Shown here piece by piece: positions 18,399 through 26,583 of a stretch of DNA of 64,000 bases (positions are counted from its first letter, which is position 1; each line of letters begins with the position of its first letter). The notes under the pieces are model-generated. The model was not told the DNA's origin. It saw only the letters and a list, made by a program, of their open reading frames with translations, and made no database searches. Source of the DNA: Streptomyces sp. NRRL S-1022 (GTDB taxonomy: Bacteria; Actinomycetota; Actinomycetes; Streptomycetales; Streptomycetaceae); contig NZ_JOIU01000009.1 in assembly GCF_000720135.1 (NCBI RefSeq), positions 186,001-250,000 of the forward strand. The letters are read 5' to 3'. The translations under genes and the position numbers were made by a program.

Positions 18399-19660
18399 CG
18401 GGTCCCTCCCGGCCGGTTCAGCACGACTGCGCTCTGGAATCCACCGAAGCCGCTGCCCACGCTCAGCACGGTGTCCACCGTCTTCTCCCGCGCGGTGACC
18501 GGCACGTAGTCCAGGTCGCACTGCGGGTCGGCCTCGTGCAGGTTGGCGGTCGGCGGCACGACGCCGTTCTTCATCGCCAGCAGACAGGCGGCGAGTTCGA
18601 TGGAGCCGATCGCGCCCAGCGAGTGACCGACCATCGACTTGATCGAGCTGACCGGGGTCTCGTACGCGTGGTGCCCGAGGCTGCGCTTCAGCGCGGCCGT
18701 CTCGTGCCAGTCGTTCTGCTTGGTGCCCGAGCCGTGCGCGTTGACGTAGTCGAGGTCCTCGGCGTTCGTGCCCGCCTCGGCCAGCGCGGCGCCTATCGCC
18801 TCGGCCATCTCCCGGCCGTCCTTCTTCAGGCCGGTCATGTGGTACGCGTTGCCGCGGGTGGCGTAGCCGCCCACCTCGGCGTAGATGGGGGCTCCCCGCT
18901 CCAGCGCGTGGTCCAGGGTCTCCAGCACGAACATGGCCGAGCCCTCGGCCAGGACGAACCCGTTGCGGGAGGCGTCGAAGGGACGCGAGGCGTGCGCCGG
19001 GTCGTCGTTGTACGTGGTCGTGGCCTTGATCGCGTCGAAGCAGGCGACGACGATCGGGGTGACCGGGGTGTCGGTGGCGCCCGCCAGCATGATGTCCGCC
19101 GTGCCCTCCCGGATCACCTGCACGGCGTTGCCGATCGCGTCGAGCCCGGAGGTGCAGCCGTTGGACACCATCGTCACGGGACCCTCGGCCCCGATCCGCC
19201 ACGCCAGTTCGGCCGGCATGATCCCCGGGGTGAGGTAGTCGAACATGTGCGGGGACAGGTACTCGGGGCTCACCGCCCAGTGCCGCCCCGCGTCGGAGAG
19301 CACCTGGTACTCGACGTCCAGGCTGGTGGAGGCGGCCACCGCGCTGCCCAGGCTGACACCGACCCGGTACGGATCCAGACGCTCCACCTCCAGGCCGCTG
19401 TCCGCGATCGCGTCGCCGGCGCACACGGCGGCGAACTGCGCGGACCGGTCCATGCGACGGATCTCTCTGGCGCTCAACCCCTCGGCGACGGGATCGAAGT
19501 CGCACTCGCCGGCCACCTGGGACCGGTAGGGCGAGGGGTCGAAGAAGCTGATCCGGCGGGTCGCGGTACGACCCGCGCTCAGCAGGTCCCAGAACTCCTC
19601 GGTTCCGGACGCCCCCGGTGCGCGGACCCCCATTCCGGTGATCACGACGCGTCTGGACAT
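18395..19660 (-). CDS. Ketosynthase alpha
   Basis: 421-residue beta-ketoacyl synthase with catalytic Cys169 in [11 protein letters not shown], His in [13 protein letters not shown] (about 309) and His in [11 protein letters not shown] (about 346). It catalyses iterative decarboxylative condensations with the chain length factor and ACP. AAGGAAC precedes the ATG at 19660. A SARP-type site lies 45-62 bp upstream, so the minimal PKS operon (KSalpha-KSbeta-ACP) probably starts here. Confidence 0.98.
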   Translation of the reverse strand: MSRRVVITGMGVRAPGASGTEEFWDLLSAGRTATRRISFFDPSPYRSQVAGECDFDPVAEGLSAREIRRMDRSAQFAAVCAGDAIADSGLEVERLDPYRVGVSLGSAVAASTSLDVEYQVLSDAGRHWAVSPEYLSPHMFDYLTPGIMPAELAWRIGAEGPVTMVSNGCTSGLDAIGNAVQVIREGTADIMLAGATDTPVTPIVVACFDAIKATTTYNDDPAHASRPFDASRNGFVLAEGSAMFVLETLDHALERGAPIYAEVGGYATRGNAYHMTGLKKDGREMAEAIGAALAEAGTNAEDLDYVNAHGSGTKQNDWHETAALKRSLGHHAYETPVSSIKSMVGHSLGAIGSIELAACLLAMKNGVVPPTANLHEADPQCDLDYVPVTAREKTVDTVLSVGSGFGGFQSAVVLNRPGGTR

Positions 19661-19704
19661 ATGACAGTTCCTTCCTGGAAGTTGGGAGGAATGCTCGCGG
19701 CTGT

Positions 19705-19722
19705 CGCTTGAGAACAGCTCGA
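19705..19722 (-). promoter_or_regulatory. SARP-type heptamers upstream of minimal PKS operon
   Basis: On the minus strand TCGAGCT and TCAAGCG begin 11 bp apart (19722 and 19711). Spacing to the KSalpha start (45-62 bp) suits an activator site overlapping the -35 region. Confidence 0.7.
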
Positions 19723-19752
19723 CTTCTGGCCTCGGACGGAAAGCGCCACGGG

Positions 19753-20274
19753 TCACACCGGACTTTTCCCGGCGCTTTCCTCCGCGGGCAGAGAACGAAA
19801 GGCGCGACCGCAGTAGACCAGCGGCCGGCCGGAAAACACCTCGGAGCGCCGGACCAGCCCCACCAGGATCACGTGGTCGCCGCCGTCGAACCGGTCGACC
19901 AGCTCGCACTCCATGCGGGCGAGCACGCCGTCCAGGAGCGGCACCCGGTCCAGCCCCGGCGTGGACGCCACACCCGCGTACTTGTCCACGCCCTTCGTGG
20001 CGAACCGTTCGGCCAGTCCTGCCTGGTCCTCGCGGAGCAGGTGCACGGCCATCGCCCCGGCGCGGTCGAACGCGGGGTGGCAGTCGGCACTCCGGTCGAG
20101 GCACACCAGCACCAGCGGCGGACGCGCCGAGAGCGACGAAAAGGCCGTCGCGGTGAATCCCCGCCGCACCCCGTCGCCGTCCACGGTGGTCACCACGGCG
20201 ACACCGCTCGGCCAGTGCGCCAGACAGTCGCGCAGTGCCGCCGAGCCGTCCTCGGCACACTCGGTGGTCGTCAT
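19753..20274 (-). CDS. Flavin reductase (ActVB-like)
   Basis: 173-residue protein of the NAD(P)H:flavin oxidoreductase domain family ([36 protein letters not shown] is diagnostic). It supplies reduced FMN/FAD to a two-component monooxygenase, most likely 10963-12105. The ATG at 20274 fits the family N-terminus; a GGGGGTG stretch lies upstream. An in-frame upstream ATG would run into the SARP-type repeats and is rejected. It is separated from KSalpha by 92 bp that carry that operon's regulatory site. Confidence 0.92.
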   Translation of the reverse strand: MTTTECAEDGSAALRDCLAHWPSGVAVVTTVDGDGVRRGFTATAFSSLSARPPLVLVCLDRSADCHPAFDRAGAMAVHLLREDQAGLAERFATKGVDKYAGVASTPGLDRVPLLDGVLARMECELVDRFDGGDHVILVGLVRRSEVFSGRPLVYCGRAFRSLPAEESAGKSPV

Positions 20275-20340
20275 TGAATTCTGGTTCACCCCCCATGGAA
20301 ATGGCCTTCGCCGACACCGTTTCAACGGCATCTCACTCAT

Positions 20341-20358
20341 GGCTTGAATCCCGCTCGA
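20341..20358. promoter_or_regulatory. SARP-type heptamers near flavin reductase promoter
   Basis: GGCTTGA at 20341 and CGCTCGA at 20352 are 11 bp apart in the 176-bp divergent region. Confidence 0.6.
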
Positions 20359-20398
20359 ATCACCGGATCCGAGCCGCGTCGGCCGGTGTGTCCAGCGG

Positions 20399-20427
20399 AA
20401 TTCGAACCCCGCTCGAACCCCGCTCCA
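20399..20427. promoter_or_regulatory. Triple SARP-type heptamers upstream of sugar 4-ketoreductase
   Basis: AATTCGA (20399), CGCTCGA (20410) and CGCTCCA (20421) repeat at exact 11-bp steps, the clearest site in the window, ending 24 bp before the ATG at 20451. Confidence 0.75.
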
Positions 20428-20450
20428 GCCGTATGCCGGAGTGTGGCCCC

Positions 20451-21350
20451 ATGAGGGAGATACGTTGGCTGGTCACGGGCGCCGGCGGGATGCTCGGCCG
20501 GGACGTGTGCTCGGTGCTGGAGCAGTCCGGCGAGGACGTCACCGCAGTCACCCGGGCCGGTCTCGACATCACGGACCCGGCCGCCGTACGCCAGGCGGTC
20601 GGCGGCCACGACGTGGTGGTGAACTGCGCGGCCTGGACGGACGTGGACGGCGCGGAGACGGCCGAGGACCGGGCGACCGCCGTCAACGGCACCGGCGTCC
20701 GCCACCTCGCCGCCGCCTGCGCCGGAACAGGGGCCCGGCTGCTCCACGTCTCCACCGACTACGTCCTGCCGGGGGACGCCACCGAGCCGTACCCGGAGTC
20801 GGCACCGACCGGCCCGGTCAACGCCTACGGCCGCTCGAAGCTGGCCGGCGAGCGGGCCGTCGCCGAGCTGCTGCCGGAACACGGCTACACCGTCCGCACG
20901 GCCTGGCTGTACGGCGAACACGGCCCCAACTTCGTGTCCACGATGCTCCGGCTCGCCGCCCGGCGGGACACCCTGGACGTCGTCGACGACCAGCGGGGCC
21001 AGCCCACCTGGTCGTACGCCCTGGCCCGCAAACTGGTGGAACTGGGCCGAGCCGCCCACGCCGGCCGGGCCCCGGCCGGCGTCTACCACGGCACCTCCGG
21101 CGGCAGCACCAGCTGGTGCGGCCTGGCCCGGGAGACCTACCGCCTGACCGGCCTCGACCCGGCCCGCATCAGCCCGATCCCCTCCTCGGCCTTCCCGTCC
21201 CCCGCCCGCCGCCCCACGTACAGCGTCCTGGCCCACGGCAACTGGTCGAAGGCCGGCCTGACTCCCCTGGCCGACTGGCAGCAGTCCCTCTCCGAAGCCC
21301 TGCGCCGCCCGCCCTTCCGGAGCCTCGTCCCACCGCGGACGTCACCCTGA
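20451..21350 (+). CDS. dTDP-4-dehydrorhamnose reductase-like 4-ketoreductase (RfbD family)
   Basis: 299-residue SDR with GAGGMLGRDVC near residues 10-20, VNCAAWTDVDGAE, STDYVLPGD and the Tyr-x-x-x-Lys in NAYGRSKLAGE. It reduces the 4-keto group of a TDP-deoxyhexose, giving the final donor. Two 4-ketoreductase-like genes (this and 7890-8819) suggest two different sugars or a division of labour, consistent with two glycosyltransferases. GGAG lies 9 nt before the ATG; the earlier ATG at 20433 has no ribosome site. Confidence 0.92.
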   Translation: MREIRWLVTGAGGMLGRDVCSVLEQSGEDVTAVTRAGLDITDPAAVRQAVGGHDVVVNCAAWTDVDGAETAEDRATAVNGTGVRHLAAACAGTGARLLHVSTDYVLPGDATEPYPESAPTGPVNAYGRSKLAGERAVAELLPEHGYTVRTAWLYGEHGPNFVSTMLRLAARRDTLDVVDDQRGQPTWSYALARKLVELGRAAHAGRAPAGVYHGTSGGSTSWCGLARETYRLTGLDPARISPIPSSAFPSPARRPTYSVLAHGNWSKAGLTPLADWQQSLSEALRRPPFRSLVPPRTSP

Positions 21351-21422
21351 GACAGGCGCTCAGGGCGCGGGCGGGCCCTTCTCATGGTGCTGGTCACCCC
21401 ACGGGGCCGGCACCGGAACCGG

Positions 21423-21462
21423 CGCCGACAGGTGAGGCGCGCTTCCGCCTCACCTGTCGGCG
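21423..21462. terminator. 17-bp perfect hairpin at right edge of PKS cluster
   Basis: 21423-21439 pairs perfectly with 21446-21462 around a 6-nt loop, between converging genes. It marks a natural right border of the polyketide cluster. Confidence 0.9.
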
Positions 21463-21481
21463 AGCGGCCGGCGGGTCCGGC

Positions 21482-22348
21482 TCAGGGCGTTCCGGTGTTG
21501 CCGAACCCCTTGTCCAAATAGGGGGACTGGTCGACGACGAACCCGTCGTCCGCGACCAGGCGGGCGATACCGCCCTTGTCCCGCCAGACCTCGCCGGCGG
21601 AACCGAAGGAGAAGCCGCCGTACTCCGGGTGGCTCTCGTTGGTGTAGACGCGGTAGCGCTGGCCGGGCTGGACGACCGTCCCCGGGGGGAAGGGGAACGA
21701 GTGTCCGGTGGGCTTGGCCTCCACCTTCCAGCCGGTCAGGTCCTGGGGTCCGCCGCCCCTGTTGAGGATCTCGACGTATTCGTCCGCCTGGCCGGCGCCC
21801 GTGCCCTGGTAGCGCAGGCCGGAGATGATCACGTCGGGCTCTTCGAGCGTGAACATGCACACCACGTCGGCGAAGTTGATGCCGCCCTCCGGGCTGCGGA
21901 ACCGCCGGACGATCTGGCCGTTGCGCTTGAACCCGCTCAGCACCGCCCGGTACTGCTTGCCGTCGATCGTGACGGGCCGGGGGTGGATGAAGGTCTGCAG
22001 ATCGACCAGGTCGTCGTCCGCCGGACTGGTACCCGTGCTGTTGGGCGTCTCGTGATGGTGGAAACTGAAGTCGAGGTCGGTCGTGCTGCCGTCCTCGAAC
22101 ATGACGTTGACGGTCAGCTGGACGTCGAACTGGCTCGGGCTGACGTTGGTGGGCTTGTTGCGGTGCACGAAGGTGCCGACGACGAACTCGGTGCCGTCGA
22201 GCTGGACGTCCGCTGCCTCGCCGCGGAACTGGTACCCGCTCTGGCTGCCGGGGCTGCCCCACTGGATGTAATCGGTGCCCACGCCGTTGACCGGTGAGAT
22301 GGCGGGGCTGGTGGAGGAGAACACGCCGGAGGTGACGACGGTGGTCAT
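21482..22348 (-). CDS. Lamin-tail-domain protein with choice-of-anchor-like N-terminal domain
   Basis: 288 residues. The C-terminal half (VIISGLRYQGTGAGQADEYV then EILNRGGGPQDLTGWKVEA) is a lamin-tail (Ig-fold) domain. The N-terminal half (GSPGSQSGYQFRGEAADVQL, FSFHHHETPNSTGTSPADDD) resembles choice-of-anchor K domains, usually found on surface proteins, yet no signal peptide or membrane anchor is visible here. Homology starts at the ATG 22348. It lies 20 nt downstream of the next gene and is probably co-transcribed with it. Its function is unknown; an adhesive or structural role is plausible. Confidence 0.75.
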   Translation of the reverse strand: MTTVVTSGVFSSTSPAISPVNGVGTDYIQWGSPGSQSGYQFRGEAADVQLDGTEFVVGTFVHRNKPTNVSPSQFDVQLTVNVMFEDGSTTDLDFSFHHHETPNSTGTSPADDDLVDLQTFIHPRPVTIDGKQYRAVLSGFKRNGQIVRRFRSPEGGINFADVVCMFTLEEPDVIISGLRYQGTGAGQADEYVEILNRGGGPQDLTGWKVEAKPTGHSFPFPPGTVVQPGQRYRVYTNESHPEYGGFSFGSAGEVWRDKGGIARLVADDGFVVDQSPYLDKGFGNTGTP

Positions 22349-22368
22349 GATGTCTGGCTCCCGCTCTC

Positions 22369-22980
22369 TCAGTCCTCGTCCTCGATGACCTCGGCCTTGA
22401 GCTTGGCCGGAGGTGCGGTGCCGACCCGGGCGACGCCGTCGGTGCGGCGGCCGGCCCCGGCACCGTCGACGGCTTCGAGGCCGCACGTGTAGACGATGCA
22501 GTCCTTGTCGTCGCTGCCGGTGTTCAGGTGCACGTGGTAGGTGAAGGTCAGGGTGCGTCCGTCGTCGCCGACCGTGGCATGGACCGGGGGCAGGCCGCCG
22601 CCCGTGGTCTGGTCGATGCGCTTGTACTGTGCGCCCACCGTGCCGTTCCAGCGGAATCCGGTGGGGGCGGTGAAGACGTGCTCGCGTTCGCCGGCGTCGA
22701 CCGTCTCGCTCCAGTTCGGCGTGCGGACGCAGATGTTGATGGTCGTACCGAGACCCCCGGGAGCGTCCTCGACCCCGCCCTCCTGCCACACCACGAGGTC
22801 GAGTTTCTGGGCACGGCCCTGCTCGTAGCCCCAGTCGTAGCCGTTCGCGTACTGGTCCTGCTCGCCGCGTGTGCCGTCGCGCGGCGGGTCGGCGTAGGGC
22901 TTTCCGGCGAGCGCGTCGGCGCGCCCCTGTTCCTCCCCCCGCTTGTAGGCTTCCTTCTTGGTCTGGACGTCGGTGCTCAT
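22369..22980 (-). CDS. Unknown protein with shared APTGF domain, copy 1
   Basis: 203 residues. The first 60 are charged and rich in Gly and Tyr (KRGEEQGRADALAGKPYADP, YANGYDWGYEQGRAQ). The remaining 140 form a domain (VVWQEGGVEDAPGGLGTTIN ... HVFTAPTGFRWNG ... TVGDDGRTLTFTYHVHLNT ... RRTDGVARVG) that recurs at the C-terminus of 23521-25341 and as all of 29017-29487. I do not recognise this domain. It has no signal peptide or cysteine motif and ends in an acidic tail (EVIEDED). AGGAACCGGAG precedes the ATG. Confidence 0.8.
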   Translation of the reverse strand: MSTDVQTKKEAYKRGEEQGRADALAGKPYADPPRDGTRGEQDQYANGYDWGYEQGRAQKLDLVVWQEGGVEDAPGGLGTTINICVRTPNWSETVDAGEREHVFTAPTGFRWNGTVGAQYKRIDQTTGGGLPPVHATVGDDGRTLTFTYHVHLNTGSDDKDCIVYTCGLEAVDGAGAGRRTDGVARVGTAPPAKLKAEVIEDED

Positions 22981-23520
22981 CTCCGGTTCCTCCTGGGGCT
23001 GTGATCGAAGCGTGCGACGGAAAGAGAGCGTCCTGGTGCGGGGCGCCCGGGCCCGCGGGAGGCGGCCACGGCTCGGCACCGCACGCCGCGCGTCCGGCGA
23101 ACGCGGTCGTTCATGAGGGTCGCGTCCGGAACACGGAACGCAGGCCGCCGCCCGTGGCTTCGAGCGGGGCGTTCGCGTGGGCATCGCAGCACGCACCGGA
23201 CTTTCATCCGGGTCCATCGTTAGCCCGGACTCACGGGTGGTATGCCGTCGTTCGCCCGTTTGGAATGCCGAATCGATCCTGCGTCACTTGTTCGAGTGCA
23301 GTTGGGGCGGGAAGCAGCGCAGGGGCGCGGAGGGGGGCGCATCGCCCCGTGTCCTGCCGAATCGTCGGCGTCCGCCGCCTTCCTCCCGTACGGATCCCGC
23401 CGCCCGTTCCTCCCGGGCTTCTACCCCGTGCGGGTGGCGGGCGCGGTGGCTGCTCCTGCGGTGCCCGCCGGGCCGGTATGCAGGGGAAGGACCGACGAGG
23501 GCGTGGAAGGAGACGGAGAT
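22981..23520. other. 540-bp divergent intergenic region
   Basis: I see no supportable gene here. It should hold divergent promoters for 22369-22980 and 23521-25341; relatively AT-rich patches lie near 23205-23300. An open frame runs into it from the right but has no ribosome site or homology before 23521. Confidence 0.5.
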
Positions 23521-25341
23521 GTGGAAGACGAGCCCGTGGACGTGGAGGGTGCCGGGCGCCATCGGGGCCCGGCCGCGCTCCTGCCGGGCGGTGGCGGCGT
23601 GACGGCCGGATCCGCGGCGCGGCGGCGCACGCCGGAGACGCCGGCGACAGCGGCGACACCGGAGGCGCGGGAGGCCCCGGAGACGCCGGACGGAGCCGGT
23701 CTGCCGAGCACCGTGGCCGGCAATGGCACGGCCGGGTTCTCCGGCGACGGCGAGCCCGCGCCGGACGGACAGCTGGCGTTTCCCGCGGACGTGGCCGTGG
23801 CCGTGGGAGGCGGCGCGGTCTTCGTCGCCGACCACGCCAACCACCGGGTCCGCCGGATCGACGGCACCGGCACCCTGACGACGATCGCGGGGGACGGACT
23901 GCGGGGTTTCGCCGGGGACGGCGCCGACGCGGTACGCGCCCGCCTCGGCTTCCCGTCCGCGCTCGCGGTCGCCCCGGACGGAGCCGTGTTCGTCGCCGAC
24001 GAGATGAACCACCGCGTCCGCCGGATCGATCCCTCGGGTGTCATCGGCACCGTCGCGGGAGACGGCTCGCGCGGCGGAGGCGAGGACGGCGGCGACGGTG
24101 ACGGTGACGGCGGCCCGGCCGGCCGCGCGCGGCTGGACGCCCCGTGCGCCCTGGCCGTCGACGGCGCCGGATCGCTGTACGTCGGGGAAGCGGGGACTCC
24201 CCGCGTGCGCAGGATCGACGGCGACGGTGTCATCAGCACGGTCGTCGCCGCCTCCGGGAGGCCGGGTGGTTCCGCTGCGGCCGACGCGGGCGAGGTGTTC
24301 CTTCCCGCCGGCCTGGCGGTCGACGCGGCGGGCCGGCTGCACATCGCGGACCCGGAGGGCCGGCGGGTACTGCTGCTCGAACCGGACGGAACGCTTCGGG
24401 TACTGGCGGGACCACCGGACGGGGACGCCGGCGCCCAGGCGGTCGACTGGGGCGCACCGTGCGCGGTGGCCGTCGACGGTGAAGGCACCCTCTACGTGGC
24501 CGACCAGACCGGACACCGCGTGTGGCGGCTGGCCGACGGAGCGGCCCGCGTCATCGCGGGGCAACCGGATCCGGCCGCCGGCGAGGCCACCGCGTCCGAC
24601 GGCACGCCCGGTGCCGTCGTCCACGCCGCGCTGCGCTACCCGTGCGGCCTCGCCCTGGACCCGGCCGGGCGCCTGCTCGTGGCGGACAACTTCCACCACC
24701 GGATCGCGGCCGTGCCCCTCACCCCCGTGTCCTCCGAGACCACCGAGCCGGTACGGGAGGAGAAGCCGGAGCCGGAGCCGGAGCGAGAGCGTGAACCGGA
24801 GCGGAAAGCCGAACCCGAACCGGAGCCGAACCCGAAACCGGAACCGGAACCGGAACCGAAACCGAAACCGGAACCGAAACCGGAACCCGAACCGGACAGG
24901 AGAACCGACGACGTGCCCGCCCGGCTGCTGGTCCGGCAGGAGGTCGGCCTGGAGGTCCAGCGCGGGCAGAGCGAGCTGATCCACGTACGGGTCTCCTCCA
25001 CCGACCCCTGGGCCCCGGGGCGGGTGGAGCACCACTTCACGGCTCCGACGGGTTTCGTCTTCGACGGCCGGGTGACCTGCGCGTACTACCGCGCGGATCG
25101 CACGGTCCTCCCGGGCGGCGGCCCGACGGGGACGGTCGGGGACGACGGCCGGTCGCTGACCGTCACGGACGAGCCACGCCTGAACACCCCCGGCCACCCG
25201 GCGGCTGCCCTGGTCTACACGCTCGGCGTCCGCGCCCTGAGCGACGCCGAGCCGGGCCGGTACACCGACGGCCGGGCGGTGATCGCGGGCCAGCCGGAAG
25301 TGCGCCTGAAGGCGAGCGTCCTCGGGGACGACGAGGACTGA
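23521..25341 (+). CDS. NHL-repeat propeller with Glu/Lys-Pro linker and APTGF domain
   Basis: 606 residues in three parts. Residues about 60-400 contain five or six NHL repeats (FVADHANHRVRRIDGTGTLT, FVADEMNHRVRRIDPSGV, YVADQTGHRVWRL, LVADNFHHRI), forming a beta-propeller. Residues about 410-465 are a low-complexity linker of alternating Glu-Pro and Lys-Pro. The last 135 residues are the domain shared with 22369-22980 and 29017-29487 (HHFTAPTGFVFDG, TVGDDGRSLTVTD, GRYTDGRAVI). I chose GTG 23521 because AAGGAG lies 8 nt upstream and upstream sequence lacks homology. No signal peptide. NHL propellers usually bind protein or RNA; the role here is unknown. Confidence 0.78.
   Translation: MEDEPVDVEGAGRHRGPAALLPGGGGVTAGSAARRRTPETPATAATPEAREAPETPDGAGLPSTVAGNGTAGFSGDGEPAPDGQLAFPADVAVAVGGGAVFVADHANHRVRRIDGTGTLTTIAGDGLRGFAGDGADAVRARLGFPSALAVAPDGAVFVADEMNHRVRRIDPSGVIGTVAGDGSRGGGEDGGDGDGDGGPAGRARLDAPCALAVDGAGSLYVGEAGTPRVRRIDGDGVISTVVAASGRPGGSAAADAGEVFLPAGLAVDAAGRLHIADPEGRRVLLLEPDGTLRVLAGPPDGDAGAQAVDWGAPCAVAVDGEGTLYVADQTGHRVWRLADGAARVIAGQPDPAAGEATASDGTPGAVVHAALRYPCGLALDPAGRLLVADNFHHRIAAVPLTPVSSETTEPVREEKPEPEPEREREPERKAEPEPEPNPKPEPEPEPKPKPEPKPEPEPDRRTDDVPARLLVRQEVGLEVQRGQSELIHVRVSSTDPWAPGRVEHHFTAPTGFVFDGRVTCAYYRADRTVLPGGGPTGTVGDDGRSLTVTDEPRLNTPGHPAAALVYTLGVRALSDAEPGRYTDGRAVIAGQPEVRLKASVLGDDED
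24760..24900 (+). repeat. Hexameric GAACCG/GAGCCG tandem-like repeat inside gene
   Basis: Degenerate 6-bp units coding Glu-Pro, Lys-Pro and occasional Arg form the linker of the NHL protein. Such a tract can gain or lose units by slippage. Confidence 0.8.
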
Positions 25342-25350
25342 GAGATCCGG

Positions 25351-25385
25351 AGCCGTCCATGGCGAACCACCCACCATGGGCGGCT
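25351..25385 (+). terminator. Hairpin after NHL-repeat gene
   Basis: AGCCGTCCATGG at 25351-25362 pairs with CCATGGGCGGCT at 25374-25385 with one mismatch, followed by CTTTG. It starts 10 nt after the stop codon. Confidence 0.65.
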
Positions 25386-25459
25386 CTTTGCGTTCCCAAA
25401 CCCTGAATGCGGAGGTAATCGTTTCTGTGCTCCCAGGTCACCCTCATGACAGTCACAAT

Positions 25460-25490
25460 TTGCACGCAATCGGTAACTTTGAGTTAGCGT
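25460..25490 (+). promoter_or_regulatory. Candidate promoter for the isoprenoid operon (leaderless)
   Basis: TTGCAC at 25460 and TTAGCG at 25484 with an 18-bp spacer lie in a conspicuously AT-rich patch. The predicted transcription start falls at about 25497-25498, the first base of the GTG start, and no ribosome site precedes that codon. This suggests a leaderless transcript. Confidence 0.45.
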
Positions 25491-25497
25491 TCGAAAC

Positions 25498-26583
25498 GTG
25501 CTCACGTCCGCCCTCCCGAGTCTCGGCCCACCGGGCCCCTTCCCGCATACCCCGCTTGCCCACCCGCTCGACCGCAGGTGGCTGCACTACGCGTTCCTGT
25601 CGCGGTGCGGGCGGCAGGCGCTCATCGCGAACCTCTCCGTCCTGGGATCCTCCGCCGGCTCGGTCCTCGCGGATCCGGGCGCCCCGGCCACCGGTCGCCG
25701 CAGCGGTACCGGCACGGCGGCCGAGGGACAGCACATGGCGATCCTGCTCCTCTACGGGGAGGAGCACGGCTGGAGTGCGACGCAGTTCAACGCCGAACAA
25801 CCCGAACTGCCCTGGTCGGCCTTCCGGCTGCCCCATCCGCACGGAGAGCCCGGCGCGTTCCGGGTGGCGGCCCGCTCGGCGGCGCCGGCGGCGGACGTAC
25901 GGCTGACCCGGACCAGCAGGCCGTGTACCTCGCAGTGCGCGCCGTTCGGCGAGGACGAGCATCTGCGCTGGCAGTCGGAGCCGGGCGTGCTGGGCACCGG
26001 AACCCTCCGGCACGGCGACGGCACGGCGACGGAGACGGACCTGCTCGGCTATCACGAGCGGGTGCGCGGCCGGTGGTCCTGGCCCACGCTCGGCGGCTGG
26101 GTGTTCGGATTCGTCAACGACCCCTCGGGACCCGCCGACCAGGCCCCGCCCTCGGCGGTCGTCTTCACCCTGATCCAGCCCGCCCGCCCCGCGGACGCGG
26201 CCAACGGCTCGGTGATGCTGTGGCGCGACGGGCGCATGATCCGTCACTTCCCCCGGCGCAATCTGCGGGTGGCGGTGAGCGGCAGCCTGGACCGTGACCG
26301 GGTGGCGATGGTGCCGCCGCTGGCGGGCCTGCTGGGCACCCCGCCGATGGCCGCGGTGCCCGGCCGCCTGCTGATCACCGCCCGGCTCGGTGACGACCGT
26401 CTCGTCCTCGACTTCCGCTCGCACACGGCGGGCCGGATCGCCAACCCGTCCGAGACCAGCCTGCACCCGTTCAGCGTGCACGAGACCCTCGGCCCGTGCA
26501 CCGTGGAGGGCAGGGTCGGCGGACGCCGTATCGGCTTCCACACCGGGGGCATCGTGGAGTTCGCCGGGGGAGCCCATGACTGA
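25498..26583 (+). CDS. Possible CrtC/lipocalin-like protein in prenyl synthase operon
   Basis: 361 residues, no signal peptide or membrane segment. The middle (LLGYHERVRGRWSWPTLGGW, VFGFVND) and end (CTVEGRVGGRRIGFHTGGIV followed by EF) recall the two-domain lipocalin fold of hydroxyneurosporene synthase (CrtC)/AttH-like proteins, which handle isoprenoids; this is a weak match made by eye. It overlaps the prenyl diphosphate synthase gene by 8 nt, which supports an isoprenoid substrate. Hydration, cyclisation or carrier functions are all possible. Confidence 0.55.
   Translation: MLTSALPSLGPPGPFPHTPLAHPLDRRWLHYAFLSRCGRQALIANLSVLGSSAGSVLADPGAPATGRRSGTGTAAEGQHMAILLLYGEEHGWSATQFNAEQPELPWSAFRLPHPHGEPGAFRVAARSAAPAADVRLTRTSRPCTSQCAPFGEDEHLRWQSEPGVLGTGTLRHGDGTATETDLLGYHERVRGRWSWPTLGGWVFGFVNDPSGPADQAPPSAVVFTLIQPARPADAANGSVMLWRDGRMIRHFPRRNLRVAVSGSLDRDRVAMVPPLAGLLGTPPMAAVPGRLLITARLGDDRLVLDFRSHTAGRIANPSETSLHPFSVHETLGPCTVEGRVGGRRIGFHTGGIVEFAGGAHD

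Noticed and set aside
24760..24900. Hexamer repeats considered as a CRISPR or minisatellite
   Set aside because: No spacers, units of 6 bp, in frame, coding a Glu/Lys-Pro linker.
23284..25377. Antisense open frame of about 700 codons opposite the NHL-repeat gene
   Set aside because: Its length is explained by GC bias; no ribosome site and no domain, while the plus strand has clear NHL repeats.
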